From NCBI GenBank assembly GCA_965262175.1, contig CBDHES010000002.1, positions 372,001 through 436,000 of the forward strand: 64,000 nucleotides of DNA, read 5' to 3'. Shown here in pieces: positions 1-7,583 of this stretch (its first letter is position 1; each line of letters opens with the position of its first letter). The stretch is from CADEDH01 sp965262175. GTDB lineage: Bacteria > Actinomycetota > Acidimicrobiia > Acidimicrobiales > SZUA-35. The notes beneath the pieces are model-generated. The model did no database searches, had not been told where the DNA came from, and saw nothing but the letters and a program-made list of their open reading frames with translations. Both the position numbers and the translations under genes were made by a program.

Positions 1-829
1 GGGTCAGCAGGAGGCCCCGCCGGAGCTCGAGACCCGACACCCGCCACCGGGGGTCGGCAGCGACCTTGCGGAGGACGGCCCGGTGCTCAGCGGCTTGCTC
101 GGCGACCTTCGCCCCGCCGGAGATCGAGTCGGGTCGGACTCGGAAGGCCGCCAGCGACTGTTCCTGACCGTGGAAATCGCCGTTGCGGAGCAGGCGGATC
201 GCCATCTCCAGATCCATCGGGAAGGGAAACGACGCATCGAAGTTCCCGACCGTGAGGAAGTCGTCCCGGCGGAACATCATGGCGGCCGGCTCACCGATGG
301 GATTGATGCCACTCGCCATGACCCGAGCCACGACCTGCTCGGCCGGGATGTCCCCCAGAAGGTCCATGAGACCCCGGGCCTGGAGCACCACGTTGCCCTC
401 GGTGTCGAGGAAGTCCCGGCGACAGGCGACCAGTGCCAGGTTGGGGTTGACTTCGAGCTGCTTGGCCTGCAGCTCGAGGCAGTACGGGCGGAGCACGTCG
501 TCGGCCGGCAGCACCTTCACGAACCGACCCCGGGCGTAGCTCACCGCCAGATTCCAGTTGTCGGCGAGGCTGATCGTCCGCTCGTTGGTGTGGACCACGA
601 TCCGGGGATCGCCGAACGAGCGGGCGATGTCACCGGTGTCGTCGGGCGAGGCGTTGTCGACCACGACGAGTTCCCAGTCCTGGTGGGACTGGGCGAGCAC
701 GCTCTGGATTGTCTGAGCCAGATAGGGCCCAGCCCGGTACGCCGGAAGGCACACCGATACCTCTGGCCTGCTCAAACCGCCTCGACTCTCATCGCTCACA
801 CCGTGGACGGGGACTGACGCGGTCGGCAT
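1..829 (-). CDS. Family 2 glycosyltransferase, C-terminus cut by window edge
   Basis: Reading leftwards from the ATG at 829 gives an open frame that runs off the window. Near residue 24 it has VSVCLPAYRAGPYLAQTI, the usual start of a GT-A fold family 2 glycosyltransferase, followed by VVVDNASPDDTG (nucleotide-binding strand and acidic loop) and LPADD, which matches the DXD region that binds the metal and sugar nucleotide. Such enzymes transfer sugars from nucleotide sugars to cell-surface glycans or lipids; the acceptor cannot be told. The first 20 or so residues are poorly conserved in style, so a GTG slightly downstream is a possible alternative start. No hydrophobic segment is seen in the visible part. 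Confidence 0.8.
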   Translation of the reverse strand, partial: MPTASVPVHGVSDESRGGLSRPEVSVCLPAYRAGPYLAQTIQSVLAQSHQDWELVVVDNASPDDTGDIARSFGDPRIVVHTNERTISLADNWNLAVSYARGRFVKVLPADDVLRPYCLELQAKQLEVNPNLALVACRRDFLDTEGNVVLQARGLMDLLGDIPAEQVVARVMASGINPIGEPAAMMFRRDDFLTVGNFDASFPFPMDLEMAIRLLRNGDFHGQEQSLAAFRVRPDSISGGAKVAEQAAEHRAVLRKVAADPRWRVSGLELRRGLLLT

Positions 830-962
830 GGCGCGACCGTCACTGAGTCATCGAGCCTACCGGTCGTCGTCGGTGCCGTCCCTGGGCAAACATCCAGCAC
901 AAGCCGTGCCGGTCGACCGGGATCCTTGCGCTCCCCATGTCCGATCGGGCGCGACCTGATCC

Positions 963-2756
963 TCATCGGTCGCCGAGGAGCACCCGAACCCGGTCTTGAC
1001 CGAGCGCCATCAGCAGCGTCGGCATCCGAGGGCCGGTGTCGCGGTCGAGGAACAGCTCGTACAGGAGCTTGAAGAAGCTGCGCTGTGCGGTCTTGAGCTC
1101 GTCGGTGGCCGGGGTGTCGAGCGGTAGACCGGCGGCCAGCTTGGGAACCCCATAGGCCAGGGATTTGGCGCCGTCGAGCGACCAGTCGTCACCGAGATGC
1201 TCCAGCAACAGGGCGATCCAGGTCGCCTCCAGCCCGTCGAGGCGAGCCAGGCGGTCGAGGTCGGGGGCGGTACGGACCGTGATGCGCTCCTCGGCTGGCG
1301 CCAGCGTGTCGATCCAGGTCCGAGCCAAGCCGAGCCGGGGCTCGGTGTCGGCCACCCGGTCGGCGGGCACCTCGGTCAGCTCGCCGATGATTCGGGCCAC
1401 CTGGGCGTCGTCGCCGGCGGCGACCGACACCGCCGAGGCGAGTGTTCGGAACGGGACGACCGCAGCGGGCGCAGGGAAGACCGGGACCGCCCCGGTCGAC
1501 GACGCCCGACCGTGGGTGACCGCCTGGGCTGGAGCCGCCGATCCATCGGCGACCTTGCGGGTCAGGGTGTCCCACTCGTCGTAGAGCGCATGGATCCCCG
1601 CCCCCAGATCGACCGTGATGCCCTGGCGGGGCGTCTTACGGACATACATCCACCGCACGATTGGCGGCTCGAGAACCGAGAGGGCGTCCCCGGGCGTCGG
1701 CACGGCCCCTGCCGAGCTCGACAGCTTGCCCATCCCTCGGATCCCGACGAAGGAGTAGGCCTCGTACTCAGGCGCCTCGCCGTCGAAGATCGCCCCCACC
1801 AGCTCCGAGCCGACGCTGAAGCTCGAGCCGGGCGACGAGTGATCCGCCCCTCCAGCCTCGAAGGTCACGCCCTCGTAGGCCCACCGCATCGGCCAGTCGA
1901 CCTTCCACACGAGCTTGCCGTGGTTCTCGACGAAGAGATCGAAGCTTCCGACGTGGCCACACCCGGTGCACCGGTAGTCGATCACGCACCGGTCGGGACC
2001 CCGATCGAGTCCGGTGATGTCGGTCAGGTCACGGCCACAGGCCTGGCAGTACACCTTGTAGGGCCAGTACGAGGCGCCCGTGGCGTCGGGGTCGTCCTCC
2101 GCGCCTCCGTCGTCGAGCACCGTCTCGTCGGCCCCCGCACCGGCACCGTCGGCCGCCGCGGCGCCACCCTCACCCGATTCCAGGGTCCGGAACCGGTCGA
2201 GGACGGCGTCGACCTCACCCCGGCGGTCCAGCGCGACCAGGATCGGATCCCGGTAGGCCCCCCGGCGGTACATGTCGGTCTGGGAGATCTCACGCAACTC
2301 GATCCCCAGGTCGCCCATTGCCCTACGGAGGGGCGCCTTGAACCGCTCGGCGTAGCTCTCGAGCTCGCCATCGGGGTCGGGCACGGCGGTCAGCGGCTTG
2401 CCGATGTGCTCGGCGAACGAAGCCGGCACGCCGGCCGGGACCTTGCGGAGGCGGTCGTAGTCGTCCCAGGAGAGGATGTGGTCGCAGGCCACACCCCTCG
2501 ATCGGATCTCCTCGGCCACGAAGTGGGGCACCATGATCTCGCGGAGATTGCCGAGGTGGATCGGCCCCGAGGGGCTCATGCCCGACGCCACGACCACCGG
2601 TCCGGCCCGACCGGCACCGGCGCGGCGCTCGTGGCGCCGCAGGACCCGGTCGGCGATCTGGGCCGCCCAATCCGGCTTCGCCTTCTTCGCCTTCTTCGCC
2701 CCCTTGTCTGAGGGGGCGGTGGCGGTCGGGTCGGCCGTCGCAGTCTGCTCGGTCAT
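963..2756 (-). CDS. lysK: Lysyl-tRNA synthetase, class I
   Basis: A 597-residue protein of the class I (Rossmann-fold) LysRS family, which charges tRNA-Lys. The HIGH-type signature appears as SGPIHLGN near residue 66, and the KMSKS-type loop as GMGKLSSSAG near residue 343. A four-Cys zinc site (CQAC...CTGC) lies between them. The first 30 residues form a low-complexity Ala/Lys-rich extension. Class I LysRS is typical of archaea and is found in only some bacteria, while most bacteria use the unrelated class II enzyme. An acidic low-complexity insertion lies at roughly residues 193-228. A TANNNT box 8 bases before the ATG suggests a leaderless transcript, although AAGGGG could also serve as a weak ribosome site. 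Confidence 0.93.
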   Translation of the reverse strand: MTEQTATADPTATAPSDKGAKKAKKAKPDWAAQIADRVLRRHERRAGAGRAGPVVVASGMSPSGPIHLGNLREIMVPHFVAEEIRSRGVACDHILSWDDYDRLRKVPAGVPASFAEHIGKPLTAVPDPDGELESYAERFKAPLRRAMGDLGIELREISQTDMYRRGAYRDPILVALDRRGEVDAVLDRFRTLESGEGGAAAADGAGAGADETVLDDGGAEDDPDATGASYWPYKVYCQACGRDLTDITGLDRGPDRCVIDYRCTGCGHVGSFDLFVENHGKLVWKVDWPMRWAYEGVTFEAGGADHSSPGSSFSVGSELVGAIFDGEAPEYEAYSFVGIRGMGKLSSSAGAVPTPGDALSVLEPPIVRWMYVRKTPRQGITVDLGAGIHALYDEWDTLTRKVADGSAAPAQAVTHGRASSTGAVPVFPAPAAVVPFRTLASAVSVAAGDDAQVARIIGELTEVPADRVADTEPRLGLARTWIDTLAPAEERITVRTAPDLDRLARLDGLEATWIALLLEHLGDDWSLDGAKSLAYGVPKLAAGLPLDTPATDELKTAQRSFFKLLYELFLDRDTGPRMPTLLMALGQDRVRVLLGDR

Positions 2757-2764
2757 ACCCCTTC

Positions 2765-2770
2765 AGGCTA
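2765..2770 (-). promoter_or_regulatory. -10 box of leaderless lysK promoter
   Basis: TAGCCT lies 8 bases upstream of the lysK ATG, so transcription would start at or next to the start codon. The same box with the following GAA recurs before the crotonase gene at 36.2 kb. Confidence 0.5.
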
Positions 2771-2816
2771 CGGCGACGATTTGCCGCCCCCGAGGTCAAT
2801 GGAATACGCAGGCGCC

Positions 2817-3764
2817 ATGGACCTCTTCCTGCAGCGGATCTTCGATGCGCTGTCGAACGGGGCGGTGTACGCCGCGCTGGCCCTGGCCCTGACGATGGTC
2901 TTCCGTACCACCGGCGTGCTCAACCTGGCCCAGGGGGAGATGGCGATGATCTCGGCCTACGTGGCGGCGATGCTGCGCAGCGAGGCCGACCCTCGGTTCG
3001 CCTTCACCGCCACGGTGTCCCGTCTCGGCACCCCGTGGCCGGTGTGGGCGGCGATCGCCGGGGCGACGGTGTTCGGGGCGGTGCTCGGGGCGGCGATCCA
3101 CCGATTCGTCATGCGTCCCCTCTCCAACGAGTCGCCGCTCCCGGTCGTCGGGGCCGCCCTCGGCCTGTTCCTGTTGTTCAACGGGTTGGCGTTCCTGTGG
3201 TGGGGGCCGCAGCTGCGCGTGGTCGGCAGCCCGTTCCCCGACGGCCCCGACGATCGCATCCAGCTCCTCGGCGCCGGCCTCCGCTATCAGACGATCGGGA
3301 TCGTGGTCACGCTCAGCGCCGCCCTGGCGCTGCTGGCGTTCGTCCAACGTCGAACCAAGCTCGGCCTGGCGTTTCGTGCCGTCGTCTCCAACCCTGGGGC
3401 CGCCCCGCTCGTGGGCATCGACGTCGACCGGCTGCTGATGCTCGGCTGGGCGGTAGCGGCCGCGCTCGGGGCGTTGGGCAGCAGTCTCCTGGCCGGCCAG
3501 CTCTTCGTCGGTCCCAACATGATGAGCCGGCTCATCGTCTTCGCCCTCGCCGCGGCCACGCTCGGCGGACTCGGCAATCCGACCGGCGCGTTGGTCGGAG
3601 GGTTCGCCCTGGCCCTGCTGGAGACGATGCTGATCGGCTACGTACCGTTCATCACCGCCGACGTCGCCCTCATCTACACCCTCGGAGCCCTGATCGCGGT
3701 CCTGCTGGTCCGGCCCGGCGGGATCTTCGGTGCCGAGGTCACGCTCAGGCGGGCGATGTCGTGA
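2817..3764 (+). CDS. Branched-chain amino acid-type ABC transporter permease (LivH-like)
   Basis: A polytopic membrane protein of the LivH family, one half of the translocation pore of branched-chain amino acid, urea or amide ABC importers. It carries LNLAQGEMAM near residue 40, the family hallmark, and ends with PGGIFG as LivH proteins do. The ATG at 2817 gives the usual N-terminus (MDLFLQRIFDAL); an in-frame ATG at 2799 and a TTG at 2781 are possible but add uncharacteristic residues. The stop overlaps the GTG of the next permease by 4 bases. No ATPase or binding-protein gene is adjacent, so the system must borrow these from elsewhere. The substrate is not determined by sequence. Confidence 0.88.
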   Translation: MDLFLQRIFDALSNGAVYAALALALTMVFRTTGVLNLAQGEMAMISAYVAAMLRSEADPRFAFTATVSRLGTPWPVWAAIAGATVFGAVLGAAIHRFVMRPLSNESPLPVVGAALGLFLLFNGLAFLWWGPQLRVVGSPFPDGPDDRIQLLGAGLRYQTIGIVVTLSAALALLAFVQRRTKLGLAFRAVVSNPGAAPLVGIDVDRLLMLGWAVAAALGALGSSLLAGQLFVGPNMMSRLIVFALAAATLGGLGNPTGALVGGFALALLETMLIGYVPFITADVALIYTLGALIAVLLVRPGGIFGAEVTLRRAMS

Positions 3765-4885
3765 CGACGCCACCGCCCGGTCGGCCGGTCCGACGACGGC
3801 CATCCGGTGATGGGCGATCGATGGTCCCGGTCCGGGTCCAGGCCTACGGCGCGGTTCTGGCAGCGCTCGTCCTCGTGGCGATCCCGGCCTGGGCGCCGGT
3901 CCTGTGGATCCTCCGGGCGACCGACGTCGCCGTGTTCTGCGTCGCGTTCCTCGGACTGCACATCCTCTCGGGACACCTCGGGCTCATCTCGGTGGGCCAC
4001 GGCGCCTTCATCGGCATCGGCGCCCTCGGCGCGGCCCACGCCATCGACGACCTCGGCGTCCCCTTCCTGCTGGCGCCGGTGGTAGGGGCGGCCGTCGGCG
4101 CCGCCTTCGGCGTGCTGATCGGCGTCCCCAGCCTCCGACTGCCCGGCGCCTACCTGGCGCTGCTGACCCTGGCGGTGGCGATGGCCCTCCCGATCGCCAT
4201 GCGGCGGATCGACGGTCCGTTGGGCTACCGGGTCGACGGCGACATTCGTCCCCCGGACTGGACCGGACTCTCCACCTCCCAGACCCCGGCCTGGCAGTAC
4301 GGCCTGGTGGTGGCCCTCGCCGCGATCATCATCACCGCCACCCACCTGGCCGTCCGGGGCCGGTTCACCCGGGCCCTCGTCGCCACCCGCGACGAGCCGA
4401 TCGCCGCTGCGGCGTTCGGGATCGACGTCGCCCGAGTCCGCCTGACCGGGGTTGCGCTGGCGGCCGGCCTGGCCGGAGCGGCCGGCGGGTTGAGCCTGTT
4501 CGCGACCCCGCTCGTCGCAGGGAGTCAGTACCCGTTCGACCTCTCGGTGTCGATGTTCGCCCTCATGCTGGCGCTGGGGGCGACCCGCCCGTGGACGATC
4601 CTGCCGGCTGCCGTCACGCTCGTACTCCTGCCCCCGGCCCTGGTCGAGCTGGGCTACGCCGCCTGGCAGCCGATCATCTACGCCGCGCTGCTCCTGGTCA
4701 TGACCCGGGTCTCCCGGGGCGAAGGCATCGCCTCGCTGATCGGCGGGCTCACCGCGCCTCGACCACCGGGGACCGCCCGCTCGTCGAGCAGCGGCCGCCG
4801 GGTCGCCGGCAACCTCGGAGTAGAAGCCGGGGGCGATCGACGCAACCCCTACCTGCTGACCCCCGAACCGCCGACGAGTCGATGA
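3761..4885 (+). CDS. Branched-chain amino acid-type ABC transporter permease (LivM-like)
   Basis: 374 residues, partner of the preceding LivH-like permease. The GTG start at 3761 overlaps the upstream TGA (GTGA), implying translational coupling. After a short basic tail come about eight hydrophobic segments. LGLISVGHGAFIGIGA near residue 75 is the LivM signature, and TRDEPIAAAAFGIDVARVR near residue 210 is the cytoplasmic coupling loop that contacts the ATPase. The frame stays open far upstream inside livH, but that part is an antisense-like Arg/Gly-rich translation and was discarded. The C-terminal 50 residues are hydrophilic and less typical. Confidence 0.88.
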   Translation: MTTPPPGRPVRRRPSGDGRSMVPVRVQAYGAVLAALVLVAIPAWAPVLWILRATDVAVFCVAFLGLHILSGHLGLISVGHGAFIGIGALGAAHAIDDLGVPFLLAPVVGAAVGAAFGVLIGVPSLRLPGAYLALLTLAVAMALPIAMRRIDGPLGYRVDGDIRPPDWTGLSTSQTPAWQYGLVVALAAIIITATHLAVRGRFTRALVATRDEPIAAAAFGIDVARVRLTGVALAAGLAGAAGGLSLFATPLVAGSQYPFDLSVSMFALMLALGATRPWTILPAAVTLVLLPPALVELGYAAWQPIIYAALLLVMTRVSRGEGIASLIGGLTAPRPPGTARSSSSGRRVAGNLGVEAGGDRRNPYLLTPEPPTSR

Positions 4886-4908
4886 TCGGCGTCGACCGAA
4901 GGGTCCGG

Positions 4909-5667
4909 TCAGACCGCCTGGGGGTGGGTCGAGGCCGGTACCGCGCTCTCCCACACCAGATCGAACGAGCCCTGGTAGATGCGGAACAGCTCACCGCCAC
5001 CGAGCCGCCGGAGGTGGATCACCGGGGCGTGGGCCGCCGGGATGCCATAGACGTGGGAGTTCACCAGCATCTCGTCGTCGAACCGGAAGATGGAGTTGTA
5101 GAGGGTCGTGTCGTGGAGCCGAATGTTCATGCAGCCATGCTCGACGTGAGGTCGATAGAACGAGAGGGCGTTGCGGATCCGGGACACGACGGCGTCGCCG
5201 ATCCCCTCCTCCGATCCCCGTCGCAGCACCGGCCCGGCATCGTCCCGCCCCATCAACATCCGGACATGGGCACCGTCGGCCACCTTGTCGCACAGGATCT
5301 GCGGAAGGTCCGGCTGTTGCTCGGGGAAGAACAACCCGGCGTAGACCAACACGTCGATCTGGTCGGACGCGTTGTCGATCAGGCGCTTCCAGAAATCTCG
5401 GGTGATCTCGGCCCGGCGGGGGTAGATCCGGACCACCTCCGACTCCGACGCCTCGGACCGACGCTCCTCGGGGAACGCCTTGGGCCACAGGTAGCTCTCC
5501 GGCTCCTGCAGCACCGCCGCCACCTTGCGACGATGTTTCGGGTACGGGATGCGGTCCTGGGCGATCCAGCGCTCGACCGTCTTCGGGTCGACCCCGGACT
5601 CCGTTGCCACATCGTCCGGAGCCATTCCGGCGCGACTCATGGCATCTCGTAGACGTTCGTTGGCCAT
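4909..5667 (-). CDS. HTH (XRE-type) regulator with phospholipase D-like C-terminal domain
   Basis: 252 residues. The N-terminal 65 form a helix-turn-helix (MANERLRDAMSRAGM... VDPKTVERWI) of the type found in small XRE/MerR-like regulators. The rest resembles the HTH-linked domain of actinobacterial proteins (I recall it as DUF5919-like, PLD-related): DQIDVLVYAGLFFPEQ, then HVRMLMG and HDTTLYNSIFRFDDEML. A classical HKD motif is not obvious, so this part probably senses rather than hydrolyses. The ATG at 5667 has GGAGG five bases upstream; a longer start at 5721 would run through the palindromic site. The gene reads towards livM and ends 23 bases from it. Autoregulation through the palindrome is inferred. 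Confidence 0.75.
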   Translation of the reverse strand: MANERLRDAMSRAGMAPDDVATESGVDPKTVERWIAQDRIPYPKHRRKVAAVLQEPESYLWPKAFPEERRSEASESEVVRIYPRRAEITRDFWKRLIDNASDQIDVLVYAGLFFPEQQPDLPQILCDKVADGAHVRMLMGRDDAGPVLRRGSEEGIGDAVVSRIRNALSFYRPHVEHGCMNIRLHDTTLYNSIFRFDDEMLVNSHVYGIPAAHAPVIHLRRLGGGELFRIYQGSFDLVWESAVPASTHPQAV

Positions 5668-5691
5668 GCAGCCTCCGATCGGCGGGACGTC

Positions 5692-5705
5692 TATGGACGT
5701 CCATA
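5692..5705. promoter_or_regulatory. 14-bp perfect palindrome, probable operator
   Basis: TATGGACGTCCATA is perfectly symmetric and lies 25 bases before the start codon of the HTH/PLD-like gene. A second GACGTC half-site copy flanks it on the gene side. It sits in the space shared with the divergent LLM gene, so it may serve both. Confidence 0.55.
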
Positions 5706-5812
5706 CTATTGCCGACACCACCGTCCCGTGTACAGCGCCAACCGATCCTCTGTGACCTCAACCACACTGAACCGGCCCAAACGGGCTGGTTGCCGAGAAA
5801 CGAGGGAATCTC

Positions 5813-6841
5813 ATGTCCAGGATGCAGATCGGCCTCAACCGCTGGGACTGGCGCTCGCCGGCCTCGTTCGCCGCCGAGGTGGCAGAGGCCGAGGCGATCG
5901 GCCTCTCCCATGCCTTCCTGCCCGTCAACCCCTTGGGGATCGGCGACCCCTACGTGCTCCTGGCCGCCGCCGCGGGGGCGACGTCGTCGGTGACCCTGGG
6001 CCCGCTGCTGGAAACCCCGATGCTCCGACCACCGCCGGTGGCCGCCTCGTCGATCGCCACCGTCGATGGGCTGGCCCCCGGCCGGACGCTGCTGACCTAC
6101 GGCGTCGGCGACACCGCGGTCCGGTGGTTGGGTCGGCGACCGGCCCGGGTGGCCGAGCTCGAGGCGGCCTGTGTCGAGGCTCGGGCCCTGCTGGCCGGTG
6201 ACCGGCTCGACGTCGGCGCAGCGGAGCCGGCCTGGCTCCGTCACGCCCGTCCGGTGCCGGTGTGGTTGGCGGCGGGCGGGCCCAGGACCCTCCGGATGGC
6301 CGGCCGGGTCGCCGACGGCGTCTTTCTCCGGGTCGGAACCCATCCGGCCAACCTGCGGGCGGCCGTCGAGGCGATCCGGGCCGGTGCCGCCGAGGCGGGA
6401 CGGACGATGGACGACCTCGATCTGGCGGTCATCGTCCACACCGCCCGGACCCAGGACCCCGACGAGATCCGGGCCATCGCCCGGGCCATGGCGGCCGGGT
6501 TCTACGAGTACTCACCGGCCCTGTTCGATCAGGCCCAGCTCGAATGGTCGGGGCCGGACATCGAGACGCTCAAGGCCAAGGTCTGGCCCGACTTCCACCA
6601 TGCCCGCGATCTCGTCCAGGCGGGTCAGCTCGTCGACTTCCTCGACGACGAGGTCGCCGCCAGCTTCTCCTTCGCGGGCTCGCCCGCCGAGATCGCCGAC
6701 CAACTCCGCGCCGTCGTCGAGGCCGTCCCCGACGTGTCGCTGGTCGTCCCCCACCCGGTTCCGACCCCGCGGTTCGGCACGAGCGTCGACTACGTCCGAT
6801 GGATCTTCGATGACGTGCTCACCAACCTGAGCGAGCGGTGA
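5813..6841 (+). CDS. LLM-class (F420-type) flavin-dependent oxidoreductase
   Basis: 342 residues of the luciferase-like monooxygenase superfamily, a TIM barrel that in actinobacteria generally uses coenzyme F420. Typical elements are the N-terminal strand (MQIGLNRWDW), SSVTLGPLLETPMLRPP near residue 65, VPVWLAAGGPRTLRMAGRVADGVFL near residue 150, and the C-terminal FAGSPAEIADQLRAVVEA helix. GAGGG before the ATG is an acceptable ribosome site. The reaction is unknown; members reduce or oxidise diverse substrates. It is preceded by the HTH/PLD-like gene in divergent orientation and followed by a GC-rich hairpin. Confidence 0.88.
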   Translation: MSRMQIGLNRWDWRSPASFAAEVAEAEAIGLSHAFLPVNPLGIGDPYVLLAAAAGATSSVTLGPLLETPMLRPPPVAASSIATVDGLAPGRTLLTYGVGDTAVRWLGRRPARVAELEAACVEARALLAGDRLDVGAAEPAWLRHARPVPVWLAAGGPRTLRMAGRVADGVFLRVGTHPANLRAAVEAIRAGAAEAGRTMDDLDLAVIVHTARTQDPDEIRAIARAMAAGFYEYSPALFDQAQLEWSGPDIETLKAKVWPDFHHARDLVQAGQLVDFLDDEVAASFSFAGSPAEIADQLRAVVEAVPDVSLVVPHPVPTPRFGTSVDYVRWIFDDVLTNLSER

Positions 6842-6847
6842 CGTAAC

Positions 6848-6870
6848 GACGAGGAGAGCGCGCCCTCGTC
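6848..6870 (+). terminator. Hairpin after LLM gene
   Basis: GACGAGG and CCTCGTC pair across a 9-base loop seven bases after the stop codon. No T-run follows, so its role as a terminator is uncertain. Confidence 0.35.
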
Positions 6871-6925
6871 CACTTCCACCGCCAGTCCACCCGCCGGCCC
6901 TCGCCGGTGGTCACAGGAGCGCACC

Positions 6926-7018
6926 ATGAATCCCTTGTCGTACTTCACCGGCCTCGTCACGGGTCTGTTCGGCGGCCTGATGGCCCGCCCGCCCCGTCGT
7001 CGGCATCACCAGTACTGA
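6926..7018 (+). CDS. Possible 30-residue small protein
   Basis: An ATG with CAGGAG at good spacing opens a 30-codon frame encoding a hydrophobic first half (MNPLSYFTGLVTGLFGGLMA) and a basic tail (RPPRRRHHQY). The good ribosome site and amphipathic/basic character fit a small membrane-associated protein. It lies between the LLM gene and the convergent selenoprotein gene. No family is recognised, and at this size a chance frame cannot be excluded. Confidence 0.4.
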   Translation: MNPLSYFTGLVTGLFGGLMARPPRRRHHQY

Positions 7019-7022
7019 ACCA

Positions 7023-7514
7023 CTACCCACCCGGCGGTTCGGCGCCCCGGTCGGCCTCGCCGGCCGGGCGCCCCGCCCGGGCGAGGTGGGCCTTGATCGT
7101 GGCCGCGTCGGCCTCGATCAACCTGCCGCTCCCGGTGACGGCGGTCGGGACGGTCTCGTTCCCGTCGCGGTAGCCGGTCACGAACCGGGCCCCTTCCGGG
7201 TCGACCCAGATGTTGACCCAGGCCACATCGTGCCGGGCTCGACCGAGCCCGAGCCGCAGTGCGGCGCAGTGGTGTCAACCAGGCCGCCAGTAGACGATCA
7301 GGTCGTCGGCCTCGGCCGCCCGCTGGGCCGCCTCATGATCGACGTGGGTTCCCCGGCGACCGGGCCACACCCACCACAGCAACGGAACGAGCACCACCGT
7401 CAACACGGCGGCGAACACGACGTCGCCACCCCACAGGGCCATCCCGATGGCAAGCCCGGATCCGACGACGAGGAACAGGATCGGGATCGAGCGGTCCAAC
7501 CGTGGCGGCTCCAT
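7023..7514 (-). CDS. Membrane-anchored glutaredoxin/mycoredoxin-like selenoprotein (in-frame TGA read as Sec)
   Basis: Two open segments in the same frame are separated only by the TGA at 7277-7275. Upstream: an ATG at 7514 with GGTGGAG before it, two hydrophobic stretches (residues 10-28 and 33-53), then DDLIVYWRPG. Downstream: HHCAALR, then NIWVDPEGARFVTGY and GNETVPTAV, the strand-helix and cis-Pro TVP loop of glutaredoxin/mycoredoxin proteins. Reading TGA as selenocysteine (residue 80) gives WRPG-U-H-H-C, exactly where the family has WRPGCxxC. The whole protein is 163 residues. Family knowledge suggests reduction of mixed disulphides with mycothiol or a related thiol, here on a membrane-tethered domain predicted to face the cytoplasm. 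Read conventionally, the gene would give an anchor truncated just before its active site. The LLM gene at 7584 is divergent. Confidence 0.8.
7234..7251 (-). promoter_or_regulatory. Candidate bacterial SECIS hairpin
   Basis: In the mRNA, CGGGCUC pairs perfectly with GAGCCCG around a GGUC loop. The loop begins 30 bases after the UGA, within the usual window for bacterial SECIS elements. A G among the first loop bases is expected for SelB binding, and GGUC is the core of the E. coli fdhF loop. A second small hairpin (GCCGC-ACU-GCGGC) lies closer to the UGA but has no G in its loop. Confidence 0.6.
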
Positions 7515-7569
7515 GCCGCTCCACCGTAGGCCACGCCGGGCGTTTCTGACCGAGGCTCCGGCCATAGGG

Positions 7570-7575
7570 TAGGGT
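7570..7575 (+). promoter_or_regulatory. -10 box of leaderless LLM gene
   Basis: TAGGGT precedes the ATG at 7584 by 8 bases and no ribosome site is present, the pattern of a leaderless transcript. Confidence 0.5.
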
Positions 7576-7583
7576 CGCCGTCC

